The notes: a model not told the origin generated them from the sequence alone. Shown: positions 10,861 through 20,499, counted from the first letter of the stretch. The stretch is DNA of 64,000 nt from Saccharina japonica (GCA_008828725.1 MEHQ01001862.1:16938-80937), one strand, 5' to 3'. Translations and numbers: made by a program.

Positions 10861-10966
10861 GCGGCCGGCCACTCCTCCCACCGTGCTCTGTCTGGAAGAA
10901 CTGCGTGTTTTGTCCACGGAGTTCTTCCAGTGGGCAGAGCACGCTGCGAGGAGCGGTCGTCCGTTA
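10861..10966 (+). ncRNA. Long imperfect hairpin, precursor-like foldback
   Basis: The arm GTGCTCTG-TC-TGGAAGAACT (from about 10883) pairs with AGTTCTTCCA-GTGGG-CAGAGCAC (to about 10942) around a short CGTG..CACG-closed loop. Pairing continues outward through CTCCTC/GAGGAG and a GGCCGG-type base. The stem is over 40 bp with small bulges, the size and shape of a microRNA precursor or a tiny foldback element. No expression evidence is available; type and function are inferred from folding by eye only. Confidence 0.4.
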
Positions 10967-10989
10967 CGCTTTACACGGCGGTGCTGTGC

Positions 10990-11730
10990 TGCTGTGCTGC
11001 TGTTATCTCTCTCTCTCTTTTCTCTCCTCATTATTACACTATTACCCTCGTCTCGATGGGTTTCCGTTATATTCTGAGGGGGTTTAGTTGGACGTACATA
11101 CATACGTAAATTGCCAGTATCATCCTGGAATCCTGACACCTCCCTCAGCCAGGAGAGCCCAGATGTACTGCCGGGACCAGTTTACTGCCAGTATATACTG
11201 GCCCAGTACGGAGCCCTACCGAGCGGTTAATATATTCCCGGTCAGAGTGCTATCTACTACTGTGTGTTCTGTACTGTATTAATAGTACACCTACAGCAGT
11301 AGTGAGAAAACGAGCAAAAAGAAAGGCAGGCTGAGGTGTTCAGGGAAACTATTTTTTTCAGAGCCTATATATATGCTGTAGTAAAGTTAGTGTACAGTAT
11401 AGAATGCGTACCTATGGGATAATGAGAAGAGGCTTACTACTGTGAAGCCTCGGGTCGGTTCGCTCTCCTTGGGTTGAAATAACCCATAAATAAATGTATA
11501 AATCCAGCCTGGAACAACGAACGTTCCAGTTTACTGTACGTACTGTACGTATAATACATGTATACGTTGTACGGTATATACGTTGATATCATCCTGCCTT
11601 ATTATCGACAACGACAACCGCCACCGCACCCCTTCCTTACTATGATATCCACTGCTTGCTGTTTGCTGTTTGTTGTTCTTGTGCCGCCTCTCCCTTGTGC
11701 GCTGTAAAAACCAACACGGTGCGGGCTTGA
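10990..11730. other. Intergenic or intronic, no feature seen
   Basis: Would be intron 1 of the hypothetical three-exon gene. Contains short palindromic GTACGTAC runs and no recognised repeat family. Confidence 0.4.
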
Positions 11731-11733
11731 AAG

Positions 11734-12273
11734 AGCACGGAAGAAGCGAAGCAGCTGTTGATGCAACGAGTAGACCAGCAACACCTACACAAGCCAGAGC
11801 GCTTCTCGTCCTCCTCCTCGTCCTCTTCGTCCTCGCCCCCCCCCTCCTCCGGCGGCGAAGTCATCGTGCACCTGTCGCGAGAGTTGATGGAGTGCTTGTA
11901 TCTGGCTGACAACTGCTCCGCCAAGGAGATTGCTAGCCTCTTGGACGTCGTCATGGACTGGATGATCGAGCTGTCCGTTGCGAAGGATTTCGGCGTGAAG
12001 ACGCAGGAATTTTTGAGGAGGCCGGACAACAAGGACGCCATGAAGGCCGTTCTGGACCGAGCGGTTGAAGAGCTACTGCGCGGGATGGAGTTTGCCAGAA
12101 TAAGCAAGGCGCCGCCCGCCGTCTGCGACAACAACATGCTGAAGGTGCTGCCCGCCAACAACATGAAGGATCTGGACAGCACGCACTACTTCCAGCGCAC
12201 GGTGGGGGGAGTGGTCCTCGAGTACGTTTGCCACGGAAACGGCGTCACGTCCGACCACCACCAGCACCACCAG
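11734..12273 (+). CDS. Candidate second exon, hypothetical protein
   Basis: 180 open codons. The exon opens after an AG at 11732-11733 with STEEAKQLLMQRVDQQ, and a stop lies just upstream in frame at 11728. It then has a Ser10 tract, PPPSSGG, and a well-mixed helical region (HLSRELMECLYLADNCSAKE..., through VEELLRGMEF), a VGGVVLEYVCHGNGV segment, and ends in HHQHHQ at a possible donor GTGCGC (12274). The last frame codons before the genomic stop (VRA) would be intronic. Coding quality of the 11850-12240 part is good and codon use is GC-rich, unlike its flanks. An ATG at 11761 could serve as a start if the exon at 9449 is not real. Family not recognised. Confidence 0.55.
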
Positions 12274-12352
12274 GTGCGCGCATGATATAGTATGTATATA
12301 CATATGAATATATACGACAGTATTAAATAGTACCTGGGACGTACAGCCAGTA

Positions 12353-12457
12353 TTACGGAGGACCATAGTAAATAGGACCTATCGTACACTCAAAAACCTA
12401 TATATTTACCTATTTTTACTAACAATATTTGGTCCTATTTACTATGGCCCCCCGTTA
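12353..12457 (+). mobile_element. TA-flanked MITE, copy E1
   Basis: Starts ACGGAGGACCATAGTAAATA and ends with the inverse (ATTTACTATGG..CCCCCGT). The interior has AAAAACCTATATATTTACC. TA bases flank both inverted repeats. Confidence 0.9.
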
Positions 12458-12474
12458 TACTGTAGTATATACTA

Positions 12475-12582
12475 TTTCGGAGGAGCATAGTAAATAGGAC
12501 CTACGGTGTATACAAAAACCTATATATATCTACCATTTTTTACCAACAATATTTGGTTCTATTTTATATGGTCCCCCGTAAT
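12475..12582 (+). mobile_element. TA-flanked MITE, copy E2
   Basis: Second copy only about 17 bp downstream of E1 and in the same orientation. The inverted termini are slightly eroded (GGAGCATAG; TTTATATGGTCCCCC) around the same AAAAACCTATATAT core. Confidence 0.88.
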
Positions 12583-12681
12583 AGTACGTCTGTGCTAGTA
12601 TGACACTTTTTTCGGAACTATGAATACGATAGTGCTTGCTGTATACAGCAGTACTTATATATACCAGGGTAGGTAGTTTAA

Positions 12682-12771
12682 CCCCCCTTGAGAACTTGTC
12701 CCCCGAATCTGGAGAAAAACTACTTGGAATTAGTGTGGGACATTTTCTTCAGTTCGTCAGTTCTGAATGGG
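12682..12771 (-). mobile_element. piggyBac-like MITE, copy C1
   Basis: Bounded by TTAA (12678-12681) and TCAA (12772-12775, a one-base decay). The element starts CCCCCCTTGAGAACTTG and ends GTTCTGAATGGG. The interior AACTACTTGGAATTAGTGTG is the family signature. Confidence 0.8.
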
Positions 12772-12779
12772 TCAAGTAC

Positions 12780-13960
12780 TGCATTTTTGTGTTTTTAGCA
12801 ATGTTGATGTTTGGCAGTCAGTCGTATTTCTCTCTTTTCCTATTATTGTTTCGTTATTTTCGTTCTTCTCTCTCTCCCTCTCGCTTTGTTCGTGCAGCAG
12901 TTACTACAGTTAGTAACTGTCTACAGCTATACGTATTTATATTTATAATTTATATAATACATACGAGTCGCACGTGTTGTTTCTCTACATCACGTGTTCT
13001 TGTTGCTTGCTTTAGATCACTTGTTTTGATATGTTTTGCATCCTTCTATTCTGCCGTCTCACACTCAAGATTCCGTTTATTTCCTCGTCTGGCCTGTTTT
13101 TGTTGAGTTTTTCGTACCTGGTACGTATCACACAATACTATACGTATCATGCGTACGTTGTCATTGTGTGTGCTTACGAATTACGAACCTCCCGCTATCC
13201 CGCTATCAAGCTGCGATTAATTTGATTTTCTCTGTCACAGCAGTACTTTACCATATAGTTTGTACCTGATTATATAAATATGATAACAGGTATATACAAT
13301 ACTTCGAAGTATATCACTGCTTGCTGTAGACTACAGGAGGATGCAAAATGAGAACGGGCTCTGGGCATGTTGATGTGGTTGAGGGAACGTAAAAACCGCG
13401 TTAAAAAAAAACATTTCACAAGAAAACACACGCACGCATCGTCCTTTCCTCGATACCAGTTCTATGATACTTGTACTCAAAGAAGTGCTGTTAATACGAA
13501 CCTTCAGTACTGCACTGTACGTGCACACATATGATGTCTGAGTCTACGCTAAGTCCAAGTAAGTTTCCTCCTAAACAGGGGACCCGGTGCAGCCCGGAAG
13601 GGGTTCGATATAAGATCGATAAAAGATCGGTTTCATATTTATACTAGGTTTAGTGTAGGGGGCGGTCAGCCAAGGGGTCAAACCGCAGTCTACTTGCTAT
13701 GAATTAAACTAAAGCATGAAAATTCTGCTGTTGACACTGTAAATAGGCCAACATAACAAACCCATTACGTATAATATGATGTCATCTACCGAAATGCTGC
13801 ACGAATAGACTACGTACGTATACGAACGCTTTTATCAGAAAACGACTCGAAACACTCCTGTACGTTGGTGGCTTTGTCGCCCCCTTTTGCCCCCCCCCCC
13901 CACCACCCCAGCACTAAATAGATAGGCGATAAAACGAATCGCTATCTAGAGAAATAGATG
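12780..13960. other. Intergenic or intronic, T-rich, no gene seen
   Basis: T-rich frames with hydrophobic composition but no recognisable protein. A poly-C tract lies at about 13889-13900. Confidence 0.4.
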
Positions 13961-13964
13961 GTGG

Positions 13965-14178
13965 CCACAGGCGGCGAAGCAAGGAAGGGGATTAAAGATT
14001 AGCAAAGGCCTTACTTATGTAATATATGGAAACAATCGTAATGAGCGCGCCCAAGTGTTGGAGGTGTCCTCTATTAGGAGTAAGGAAACGGTGGCTCCGT
14101 CTCGAAAAGGGATAGCGTGAATCAATGGTCCAAATGACATAAAGGCAAGCAACAAATGAGTACTGCCCCCCCCCCCCC
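13965..14178 (+). repeat. Poly-C-terminated repeat, ~200 bp (family G copy 1)
   Basis: Colinear with the reverse complement of 31890-32075: AGGCGGCGAA, GGAAGGGGAT, GATTAGCAAA, ATATATGGAAACAA, GTTGGAGGTGTC, TATTAGGAGTA, CCGTCTCGAAA, then the shared end GGCAAGCAACAAATGAGTAC and a C run. Confidence 0.85.
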
Positions 14179-14224
14179 GCCGACCCCCCCATCCGCCGCA
14201 ACCGACATGGTCTCCGTCCGCGGC

Positions 14225-14270
14225 ATTGTAGGGATGCGAGGGTCAATGGTCATACGACTACAGCCATGCT
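14225..14270 (+). repeat. Family B end fragment
   Basis: GTAGGGATGCGAGGGTC, then AATGGTCATACGACTACAGCC, the terminal block seen complete at 47290-47440. Confidence 0.7.
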
Positions 14271-14339
14271 TGAGAAGTTGAAGTACACCCGCCCCACCGC
14301 GCCCCATATCACCGCCCCACCCAGCTATATAAATATAAA

Positions 14340-14510
14340 TAGGTCTGATGCCCGCCCCTTACCGCAATATTGCGATGTTTCGTCCCCCTTACTTCAGCCA
14401 CAACACAATAATGTTTTTGTGGGCCCCCCGCCCACTCGAAAGGGTAATGCGTGGTCAATGGTCAAGTGACTAAGGCAAGCAACACATGAGTACGCCCCCC
14501 CCCTCTCCCC
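14340..14510 (+). repeat. Poly-C-terminated repeat fragment (family G)
   Basis: ACTCGAAAGGGTAATGCGTGG, the AATGGTCAAGTGACTAAGGC block and GCAAGCAACACATGAGTAC, followed by a C run (14495-14510). Confidence 0.75.
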
Positions 14511-15115
14511 TGCATAGAAAAAACACCTCGAAATATGATGTATTACTTCACATATTGTCATACTGGTACATACTGCACGACGTGATTTTGCCACAGGGAG
14601 CACACCTCGAAATGAAACGTGCCTGGGGTACGTACAGTTTTGCAGTAGAATATCACGAGCGGGTATTGCAAACCAGTATACAGTAGCGTGAGTGACTGGT
14701 TTTACCACTGCTCAATCAAGCTGTATCGTTGTTGTTGAAATCCTATCTACGTATACTGGTATACTATATAATAATACGGTCTGGCGTTTTTTTTTTTTTT
14801 TTTGCGTAGAGCGACGATATAGACACTTAACACGTCTTAGAGCCTGGTGTCCGTTTCTATATTTATATTCCTGGTTGATCTGCGAAACGCCAAACATAAA
14901 CAATGTATGCCTTGTTGAATGGAACTACGAGTAACTCGTCTCTGTAGCATTTTACCTAAACACAGTGCATATACTTATACTTGCAAGTTTTACGAACTGC
15001 TCGTGCCACAGGCACACAACACCCTAGCCCTGACGTTCCAATCCCTCCCGCGGCCGTGTCGCGTCTGTATACATATGTACGTACCCCGACTGCACCTACG
15101 AAACCCTTATCCCAG

Positions 15116-15736
15116 CCCGAAGACAAGAAAACCACCACCGAGCAAGTTAAGGCGACGCCCCTCGAGGACGAGGGCTTCGTCGACACCTTCGTCGCCGAGC
15201 CTCCCGAGCCAGTACCGCCACCGGCTACCAGCCATGCCGAGCCCACGCCCCTCCTTACTGACGAATACCCGGGGTTCGAAAAGCCTCCTCCGCAGTCGCC
15301 CCTGTCCTCTCCAAGCAATGAGGGGTCTGCTACGCCACTGCCGACCCCGCCGATCTCACCGTCGTCGTCTTCTTCTTGTCTCGTGGACGACTCGCCGCCG
15401 CCGCCGCCGCCGACTCCTCCGAGGACCTTCTCGGCAAACCCTCTGGGAGGCATGTTCTCCCCCGCCCTGGACAAGCCCGCCGTATGCAAGGTCATCAAAG
15501 ACGTACTCTGCTGCCAGAGGGTCCTGAACAGCCGGGAGAGGGCCGCGAGGACGATGAAGGAAGTTAAGAGTGGATGCATTTCCGGCGAGACGCTGGAGTG
15601 GGTCGTCAGGGGACTGCGGTCCCTGAGAGCCAAACAGGACCTGGAGCAGCGGCACGGCGGGCTGGTCTTCGTGGGGCCCCGGTGGGGGGCCCCGCTGTAC
15701 AAGACGGGGAACGGGGTGGGCCGCCTGCTGCGTGGG
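15116..15736 (+). CDS. Candidate third exon, hypothetical Pro-rich protein
   Basis: 207 codons in phase 0 between an acceptor (TTATCCCAG, ending 15115) and a consensus donor GTGAGT (15737). The first ~110 residues are acidic and Pro/Ser-rich and disordered-looking, with a run of seven prolines. The last ~90 form a compact basic/helical block (KVIKDVLCCQRVLN, RTMKEVKSGCISGETLEW, VVRGLRSLRAKQDLEQRHGG, LVFVGPRWGAPLYKTGNGVG). I do not recognise the domain. An alternative acceptor near 15012 would lengthen the exon. The same domain is duplicated twice immediately downstream, which supports it as real coding DNA. The following exon was not found. Confidence 0.5.
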
Positions 15737-15744
15737 GTGAGTGG

Positions 15745-15815
15745 GGCGTGTCGTGTCGTGTCATGTAGTATCGTGTAGTATCGTGTCGTGTCGTGTCGTG
15801 CCGTGCTGTTGTCAA
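15745..15815 (+). repeat. GTGTC/GTAGT simple repeat
   Basis: Short tandem (CGTGT)n interrupted by AGTAT. An equivalent tract follows the second direct exon copy at 16222-16258, so it was duplicated with it. Confidence 0.85.
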
Positions 15816-15844
15816 TAACTCAATCCAACCGTGCTGTAGTAGCC

Positions 15845-16003
15845 TCCCACCGGGGCCCCACGAAGACCAGCCCGTCGTGCCGCTGCTCCAGGTCCTGTTT
15901 GGCTCTCAGGGACCGCAGTCCCCTGACAACCCACTCCAGCGTCTCGCCGGAAATGCACCCATTCTTAACCTCCTTCATGGATTTAGCGGCTTTTCGCCTG
16001 TAG
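15845..16003 (-). pseudogene. Inverted duplicate of the third exon (copy B)
   Basis: On the minus strand it reads KSMKEVKNGCISGETLEW, then WVVRGLRSLRAKQDLEQRH and GLVFVGPRW, almost identical to residues encoded at 15555-15700. It lacks the Pro-rich part. It is the left arm of the foldback with copy C. The reading frame is intact, so divergence from the parent is small. Confidence 0.85.
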
Positions 16004-16004
16004 T

Positions 16005-16215
16005 CTACAGGCAAAAAAACGCTAAATCCATGAAGGAGGTGAAGAACGGCTGTGTATCTGCCGAGACGAGGAGTGGGTCATCAGGGGACTGAGGCCCCTG
16101 AGGGGAAAGAAGGGACTGAAGCAGCGGCACGACGGGCTGGTCTTCGTGGGGCTCCAGTGCCCCCCCCCCTCACCTCGTTTATAATAGGAGGAACGGGGTG
16201 GGCCGCCTGCTTCGT
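16005..16215 (+). pseudogene. Direct duplicate of the third exon, frameshifted (copy C)
   Basis: Begins AAATCCATGAAGGAGGTGAA and reads KSMKEVKNGCVSAET before a frameshift at about 16070. Later blocks (GGCACGACGGGCTGGTC, GGAACGGGGTGGGCCGCCTG) show it extended through the original exon end and into the following intron. It is more diverged than copy B, so it appears to be the older event. Confidence 0.8.
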
Positions 16216-16306
16216 GGGGTCAATAAGTCGTGTAGTATCGTGTCGTGTCGTGCTGTTGTCGAGAACTCGAATTCAACCATGCCATAGTGTACCTCCTCTA
16301 ATACGT

Positions 16307-16480
16307 ATTTCATACTGGAAAAATGATGCTGGACTAATTCCAAGTAGTTTGTCCTGCACAAAACGTGCGTGCGCTTTTAAAATTCAACTCTGGTAACTAC
16401 TGCAAAATCGACTGATCCCACGTTAAATCTAAGTACTTTGTCCCCCAAAAACGTGTGTGCATTTCTAACAGGGTTGGTAA
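16307..16480 (+). mobile_element. Decayed piggyBac-like MITE fragments (C2, C3)
   Basis: Two partial copies with ACTAATTCCAAGTAGTTTGTCC (at 16332, one base over the exact core) and AAATCTAAGTACTTTGTCC (at 16421). The termini are too eroded to place. Confidence 0.6.
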
Positions 16481-16553
16481 GGTGTTAGTATACTATACTA
16501 TAGCTAGTATACTATACGAGGCAGGACTCGGCACACGAGCGAAACCTGATTAA

Positions 16554-16633
16554 CCCATTCATAACTGAAAATCATGTCCCCCACTAATTCTAAGTAGTTT
16601 GTCCCCAAATTCGTGGCACCAGTTCTTGAGGGG
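16554..16633 (+). mobile_element. piggyBac-like MITE, complete (C4)
   Basis: Flanked on both sides by TTAA (16550-16553 and 16634-16637). It begins CCCATTCATAACTG and ends CAGTTCTTGAGGGG, which are inverted repeats, and is 80 bp long with no coding capacity. A TTAA duplication with CCC/GGG termini is the signature of piggyBac superfamily elements. The superfamily assignment is inferred from termini only. Confidence 0.85.
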
Positions 16634-16974
16634 TTAAGTTGTGTTGCTGTTGCTGCTGCTCGGTGTGATAGTCTCTTTCTTCTGCTTGGTGTGTTGAGAT
16701 GGTTCGCTTGATCGATACTTTAGTGGGATACGAGGCAATTTTGAGGTACGCAGTCGTTTGTCGCTTGTGGTTTGTTTGCTATCGGCGTGACTGTTAAGTC
16801 CCGTATGGTGGAGTGTGGAGTGGTGCTTTCGATGCGTTTTACTGTTGTTGTGCTATTTATATAGTATTTATAGCAAGCGCTAAACCTGCACGTATGTTTA
16901 GGATTTCCCCACGTTCTGTAACTAGCTGTAACTACGAGTATGCTACTCGACTATGCTACTCCTTCGTGTAGGGC

Positions 16975-17120
16975 GTTTTTTTCCCATCCCACCTATGTGG
17001 TCTAACATTTACCCTGCTTCTCCAGCCCCCCCCCCTTCGTAACTCAGATATATTGCTAGCTATTACTAGGGTCACATAGCGGGCGCCGCCCCCTTCCCAC
17101 ACCCCTCCCCCGTGGGCACG
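16975..17120 (-). mobile_element. SINE 3' fragment (copy 4)
   Basis: Minus-strand tail: TGGGATGGGAAAAAAA at the 3' end, then CTGAGTTACGAAGG and the GCCCGCTATGTGACCC block, interrupted by an ATATATTGCTAGC insertion near 17055. Confidence 0.65.
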
Positions 17121-17179
17121 TGGGCACTACTACTACTACTGCTGTATGAGCCCACAACCTCTTGACCCAGCTATTTCTT

Positions 17180-17215
17180 ATTATTATTATTATTATTAAT
17201 AGTAGTGTAGGCACC
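17180..17215. repeat. TTA trinucleotide microsatellite
   Basis: A run of TTATTATTA units. Confidence 0.7.
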
Positions 17216-17294
17216 CAACAAAACAACAAGCATTTTTTATTTTTACGTAGTTGATTATGCTACAGCAGTACGTACGCGATTTAGTTGTTATCAT

Positions 17295-17450
17295 GAAAAT
17301 CGACGAGCGTTGGGAAGGCTGAACCGTAGTGGGGGAGGAGGGAGAGGAGCCTACTTTGCGACCCCGGATCTGAGTTACGACTAGGGAGGGAGAAAGACGG
17401 AAGTGCGAAGATAATAAATAGGATGGAAAAAAATAAATAAATAATAATAA
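17295..17450 (+). mobile_element. SINE, 5'-truncated (copy 5)
   Basis: Contains TCGACGAGCGTTGGGAAGG, AGCCTACTTTGCGACCCCGG, TCTGAGTTACGACTAGG and an AATAAATAGGATGG plus A-rich tail. No tRNA-like head. Confidence 0.8.
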
Positions 17451-17759
17451 TCAAATCACGACGACGGTCGTCATTCTTTGATTATTGTCGCTACACTAAA
17501 CGCTACGTACATGTACATATGTACAAGCAAAGCGTATATATATATGAATATATACGAGTGTTGGTTTTAGTATACCCATTCTGAACTCTATACAAATAAA
17601 AAATGTACCTGATACGATATATACGTGTTTGAGCGTATACTTTCGTATATATACGTAAGCAATCACAATCGCATGGGTTTTATTATACTATTAATACGGT
17701 ACTGCTGTAAACTTCCATAAATACCTATATATTCATAGGAAAGTAGTGGTCTTACTAAT

Positions 17760-17865
17760 ATTACGGGCGACCATAGTAAATAGAACCAAATAGCATGAGT
17801 AAACAAAGGTAAATATATAGGTTTTTGTGTTCACCGTAGGTCCTATTTACTATGGTCCCCCCTAA
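17760..17865 (-). mobile_element. TA-flanked MITE, copy E3
   Basis: Opposite orientation to E1. The termini are TACGGGCGACCATAGTAAAT and its inverse; the core is GTAAATATATAGGTTTTTGTG. Confidence 0.9.
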
Positions 17866-17994
17866 TAGTGTGATATACAAACCAAAACGTAATCACGTCA
17901 CCACGATTCATCAATCACGAACAACATATACCAACCAACCCCATTATTAATATTAATAGTGTTGATTTGTGCATTTAATGTTATCCCGCTGCTA

Positions 17995-18160
17995 TGGTTG
18001 GCCGCTCGCTTCCCTTGCCATTCGTACCCTCCCCCCCCCCCCCCGCATGGCATCATCACATCACCATCATCCATCATCATCATCATCATTAATCATCACG
18101 CAATCAACACATCATTCATCCATACACCATAAATACTCATCGCATCAATTATGATGATAG
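17995..18160 (+). repeat. Poly-C and CATCAT microsatellite region
   Basis: A poly-C tract at 18031-18044 is followed by imperfect (CAT)n to 18150. No gene. Confidence 0.7.
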
Positions 18161-18480
18161 CGATTCAGGTGGACAAAGAAGGCACGGGCCGGACGGAAGT
18201 TCGTGGTGTGCGTGTCCTCCGCTACCTCCTCTGGCAACCGCAACAGCAGCAGCAGTCCATCCAATGTTAAGGATGATGCACGCGGCATGCATCTCCCTCC
18301 GCATCACGGAACACGAGCACCATCAGCCAGCAAACCCCGCAACCTCATACCACGCATCGAGGCAGCGCGGCCTACGTCGAAGCGCGGTGTGGACGGCGAG
18401 GCACCCGCCCTCCAGGACTGGTCGAACATTCGAGGCAACCTGGACGATGGCTGCCGGCTGTGGGCTTGGGTCTACTAGGG
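18161..18480 (+). other. GC-richer block with open frames, unassigned
   Basis: One short frame from 18151 (MIAIQVDKEGTGRTEVRG...) and another to 18478 are open, but neither is bounded by clear splice signals nor recognisable. Possible exon remnants; no function can be given. Confidence 0.2.
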
Positions 18481-18484
18481 GGGA

Positions 18485-19170
18485 GGGAGGCGTGTCTGTT
18501 CGCACGACTATAAGGAGGAGGGGGCCTTTTTTTGGACGGATTTGTACCGGCCTATAGAAAGTGAAAGGGTGGGGTTTGGGTCATTTGATACTATTAATAG
18601 GGGAGGGGTTGTCCGCACTATAAGGGAGGGAGGGAGGGTTGGGTTGGATGGATGTGTTATCATTAAACGTATAAGGGAGGGAGGGTGGTGGGTTTATAAG
18701 AGGGGGGTACGGTAGGTGGGTTACATCTGTCCGGCCTTTACGACGTGAGGGGTATATATAGGCTTGGGTCCAGTATTAGCAGGGAGGCACGATCCGACCT
18801 AATCCCTATACGGATGTAGGTCATGTTGATGGGTGTCCCTGTAAGGGTGAGTGGTGGGTGGGTTACGGGGGGGGGCGGGGGGGGGTCTCATGACATGGCA
18901 TGACCGTAGTCGTATGACCATAGGGGGGGGCAGGGGCGGGGCGGGGGGGTGTACCTCATTTGCCATGTATGGCCGTGGTCGTATGGTCGTGGGGGGGGTG
19001 GGGGGGTGGGGTGTAAAACGAGTAAAAATTGAGCACACGGATGCACCAGGATGTGGAAGTGTGGTGAGCTTACGCTTTAATTTTTCTCGTCGAAAAAACT
19101 AAACAAAAAAAAGGGTTGGGGGGGGGCAGGAGGGGGGCGGCTTGAGGGTGTGGGTGCGGGTTGTTGTGGT
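18485..19170. repeat. G-rich tract with poly-C/poly-G repeat ends
   Basis: Runs of GGGAGGGAGGGAGG (18620-18690) and long G stretches. Two minus-strand ends of family B (CCGTAGTCGTATGACCAT at 18903; GCCGTGGTCGTATGG at 18970) each abut G runs, the complement of the family's poly-C. On the + strand the G tracts could form quadruplexes. Confidence 0.7.
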
Positions 19171-19214
19171 TTGTGGGTGGGGGGTGAGCGTGTCTTGCGT
19201 AATATCAATTCGTG

Positions 19215-20455
19215 ATGTGAATCGTTAATCAGCGGGTGGCGCTGCACTGCACGCGGAGTGCGGTCTGCCAACCGAGCGAGGAACGAGTTGGCTGTGTCGG
19301 CAGCTGGGTAGCGTCCCTCCCTCCCCCCCTCCCTCCCTCCCTCCCTTGTACCGAAGAAATCGAGTGGTTTTTGTTTGTAAAAGTGATAATACTAAGACTT
19401 TTCACTTTCAATCTATGAACAGCAGTAGTAGCGATAGTAAAACGATTATACTTCCCCGCACTACGCACACGTTCGGTTTTTAATACGAACCGAGCATGTG
19501 TATATCATGGGGAGAGGCAATTGCTGTAGTACAATATGACTCTGTACCAGAGGTGGCGCTGTCCTCTTGTAAAGACTGATAGCACTATTAATAATCGTTT
19601 GGGTGGTATTGCACGCGGCGTGAGATTTTTCCATCCGAGTATATAGCGAGGAATAACCAGTTTCGCTGTACGTACATACGTATGCATCGAGAGTTGTTTT
19701 GCTGGTTATGTAGGGCCAGACAGCAGTGTGGTTTACCGAAGGCATGGCATGGTTTGCGTTTGAAAGCGTGAAGACTAAGACTTGTAATCTCAGTCGATGC
19801 TCCGCAGAAGTTGCCCGAGTACAAGAACGCCTGCATAGTATGAGGAGATCGGGTAGGGCCAGACGGGTTACTAAAGGGGTCGAGCGGGTTGCGTTCGAGT
19901 TGTGTATGACCTTGCACGCGGCTTGCGATTTGCCATCCGGGCGAGGGATGAGCTTTGGCTGTGCGGGCAGTTGAGTGTAGTGTCACACATCTTATCGAAG
20001 ATATTATGGACGGGATGATATTTCGTATATACCGGTATCTGTTGTATACCATACAATAGCACAAGCGTGTGCGTATATTTTTTCGGGAGATATCGGTACC
20101 TGGCATATAGTTATCTACTACTAAAACAGTAGTAGTTGTGTACCGCGTGTATTCGCCGCTGTATGGGGCGAAAAAGTTGCGTACGTACGCGGTAATACCG
20201 CGGTACGGTCGTGTATGGGGAGATGCTATTGGCCTTTTTTTTCTGCAGGCAAATTGTAATCGGATGTTTAAGAAGCAGGTCGGCCGGTAGGCCGTTCATA
20301 CTGGGTCGCCCCGAGTACCATTGTATCATTATATAAGTATACTATTCTCTACCTGGTATACTATTATCATGTACGTATGTATACTTGTGTAGTGATCCAT
20401 GGTAGACTGTCGAGCTTTAAAGCTACTTCGGTTGGGGTTGGGGTTGGGGTTGGNT
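19215..20455 (+). repeat. Family H repeat block, copy 1, ending in TTGGGG repeats
   Basis: Shares with 28135-28760 a mosaic of blocks in the same order: CATGGCATGGTTTGCGTTTGA, ATCTCAGTCGATGC, GAGGTGGCGCTGTCC, ACCGCGGTACG..GTATGGGGA, GTCGGCCGGT, TACTATTCTCTACCTGG and GACTGTCGAGCTTTAAAGCT. It ends in GGTTGGGGTTGGGG repeats. A sub-unit (GCACGCGG..GCGAGG) is repeated inside at 19220, 19608 and 19910. One ambiguous base (N) lies at 20454 in the terminal repeat. Confidence 0.8.
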
Positions 20456-20499
20456 CCATCGGATCATATATAAGGTCTCACTCCACCCCCATACCACCC

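Noticed and set aside
14956..15702. A 248-codon minus-strand gene
   Set aside because: It is antisense to the better-supported exon with acceptor and donor. The copied segments downstream keep the plus-strand protein text conserved (KEVKxGCISGETLEW).
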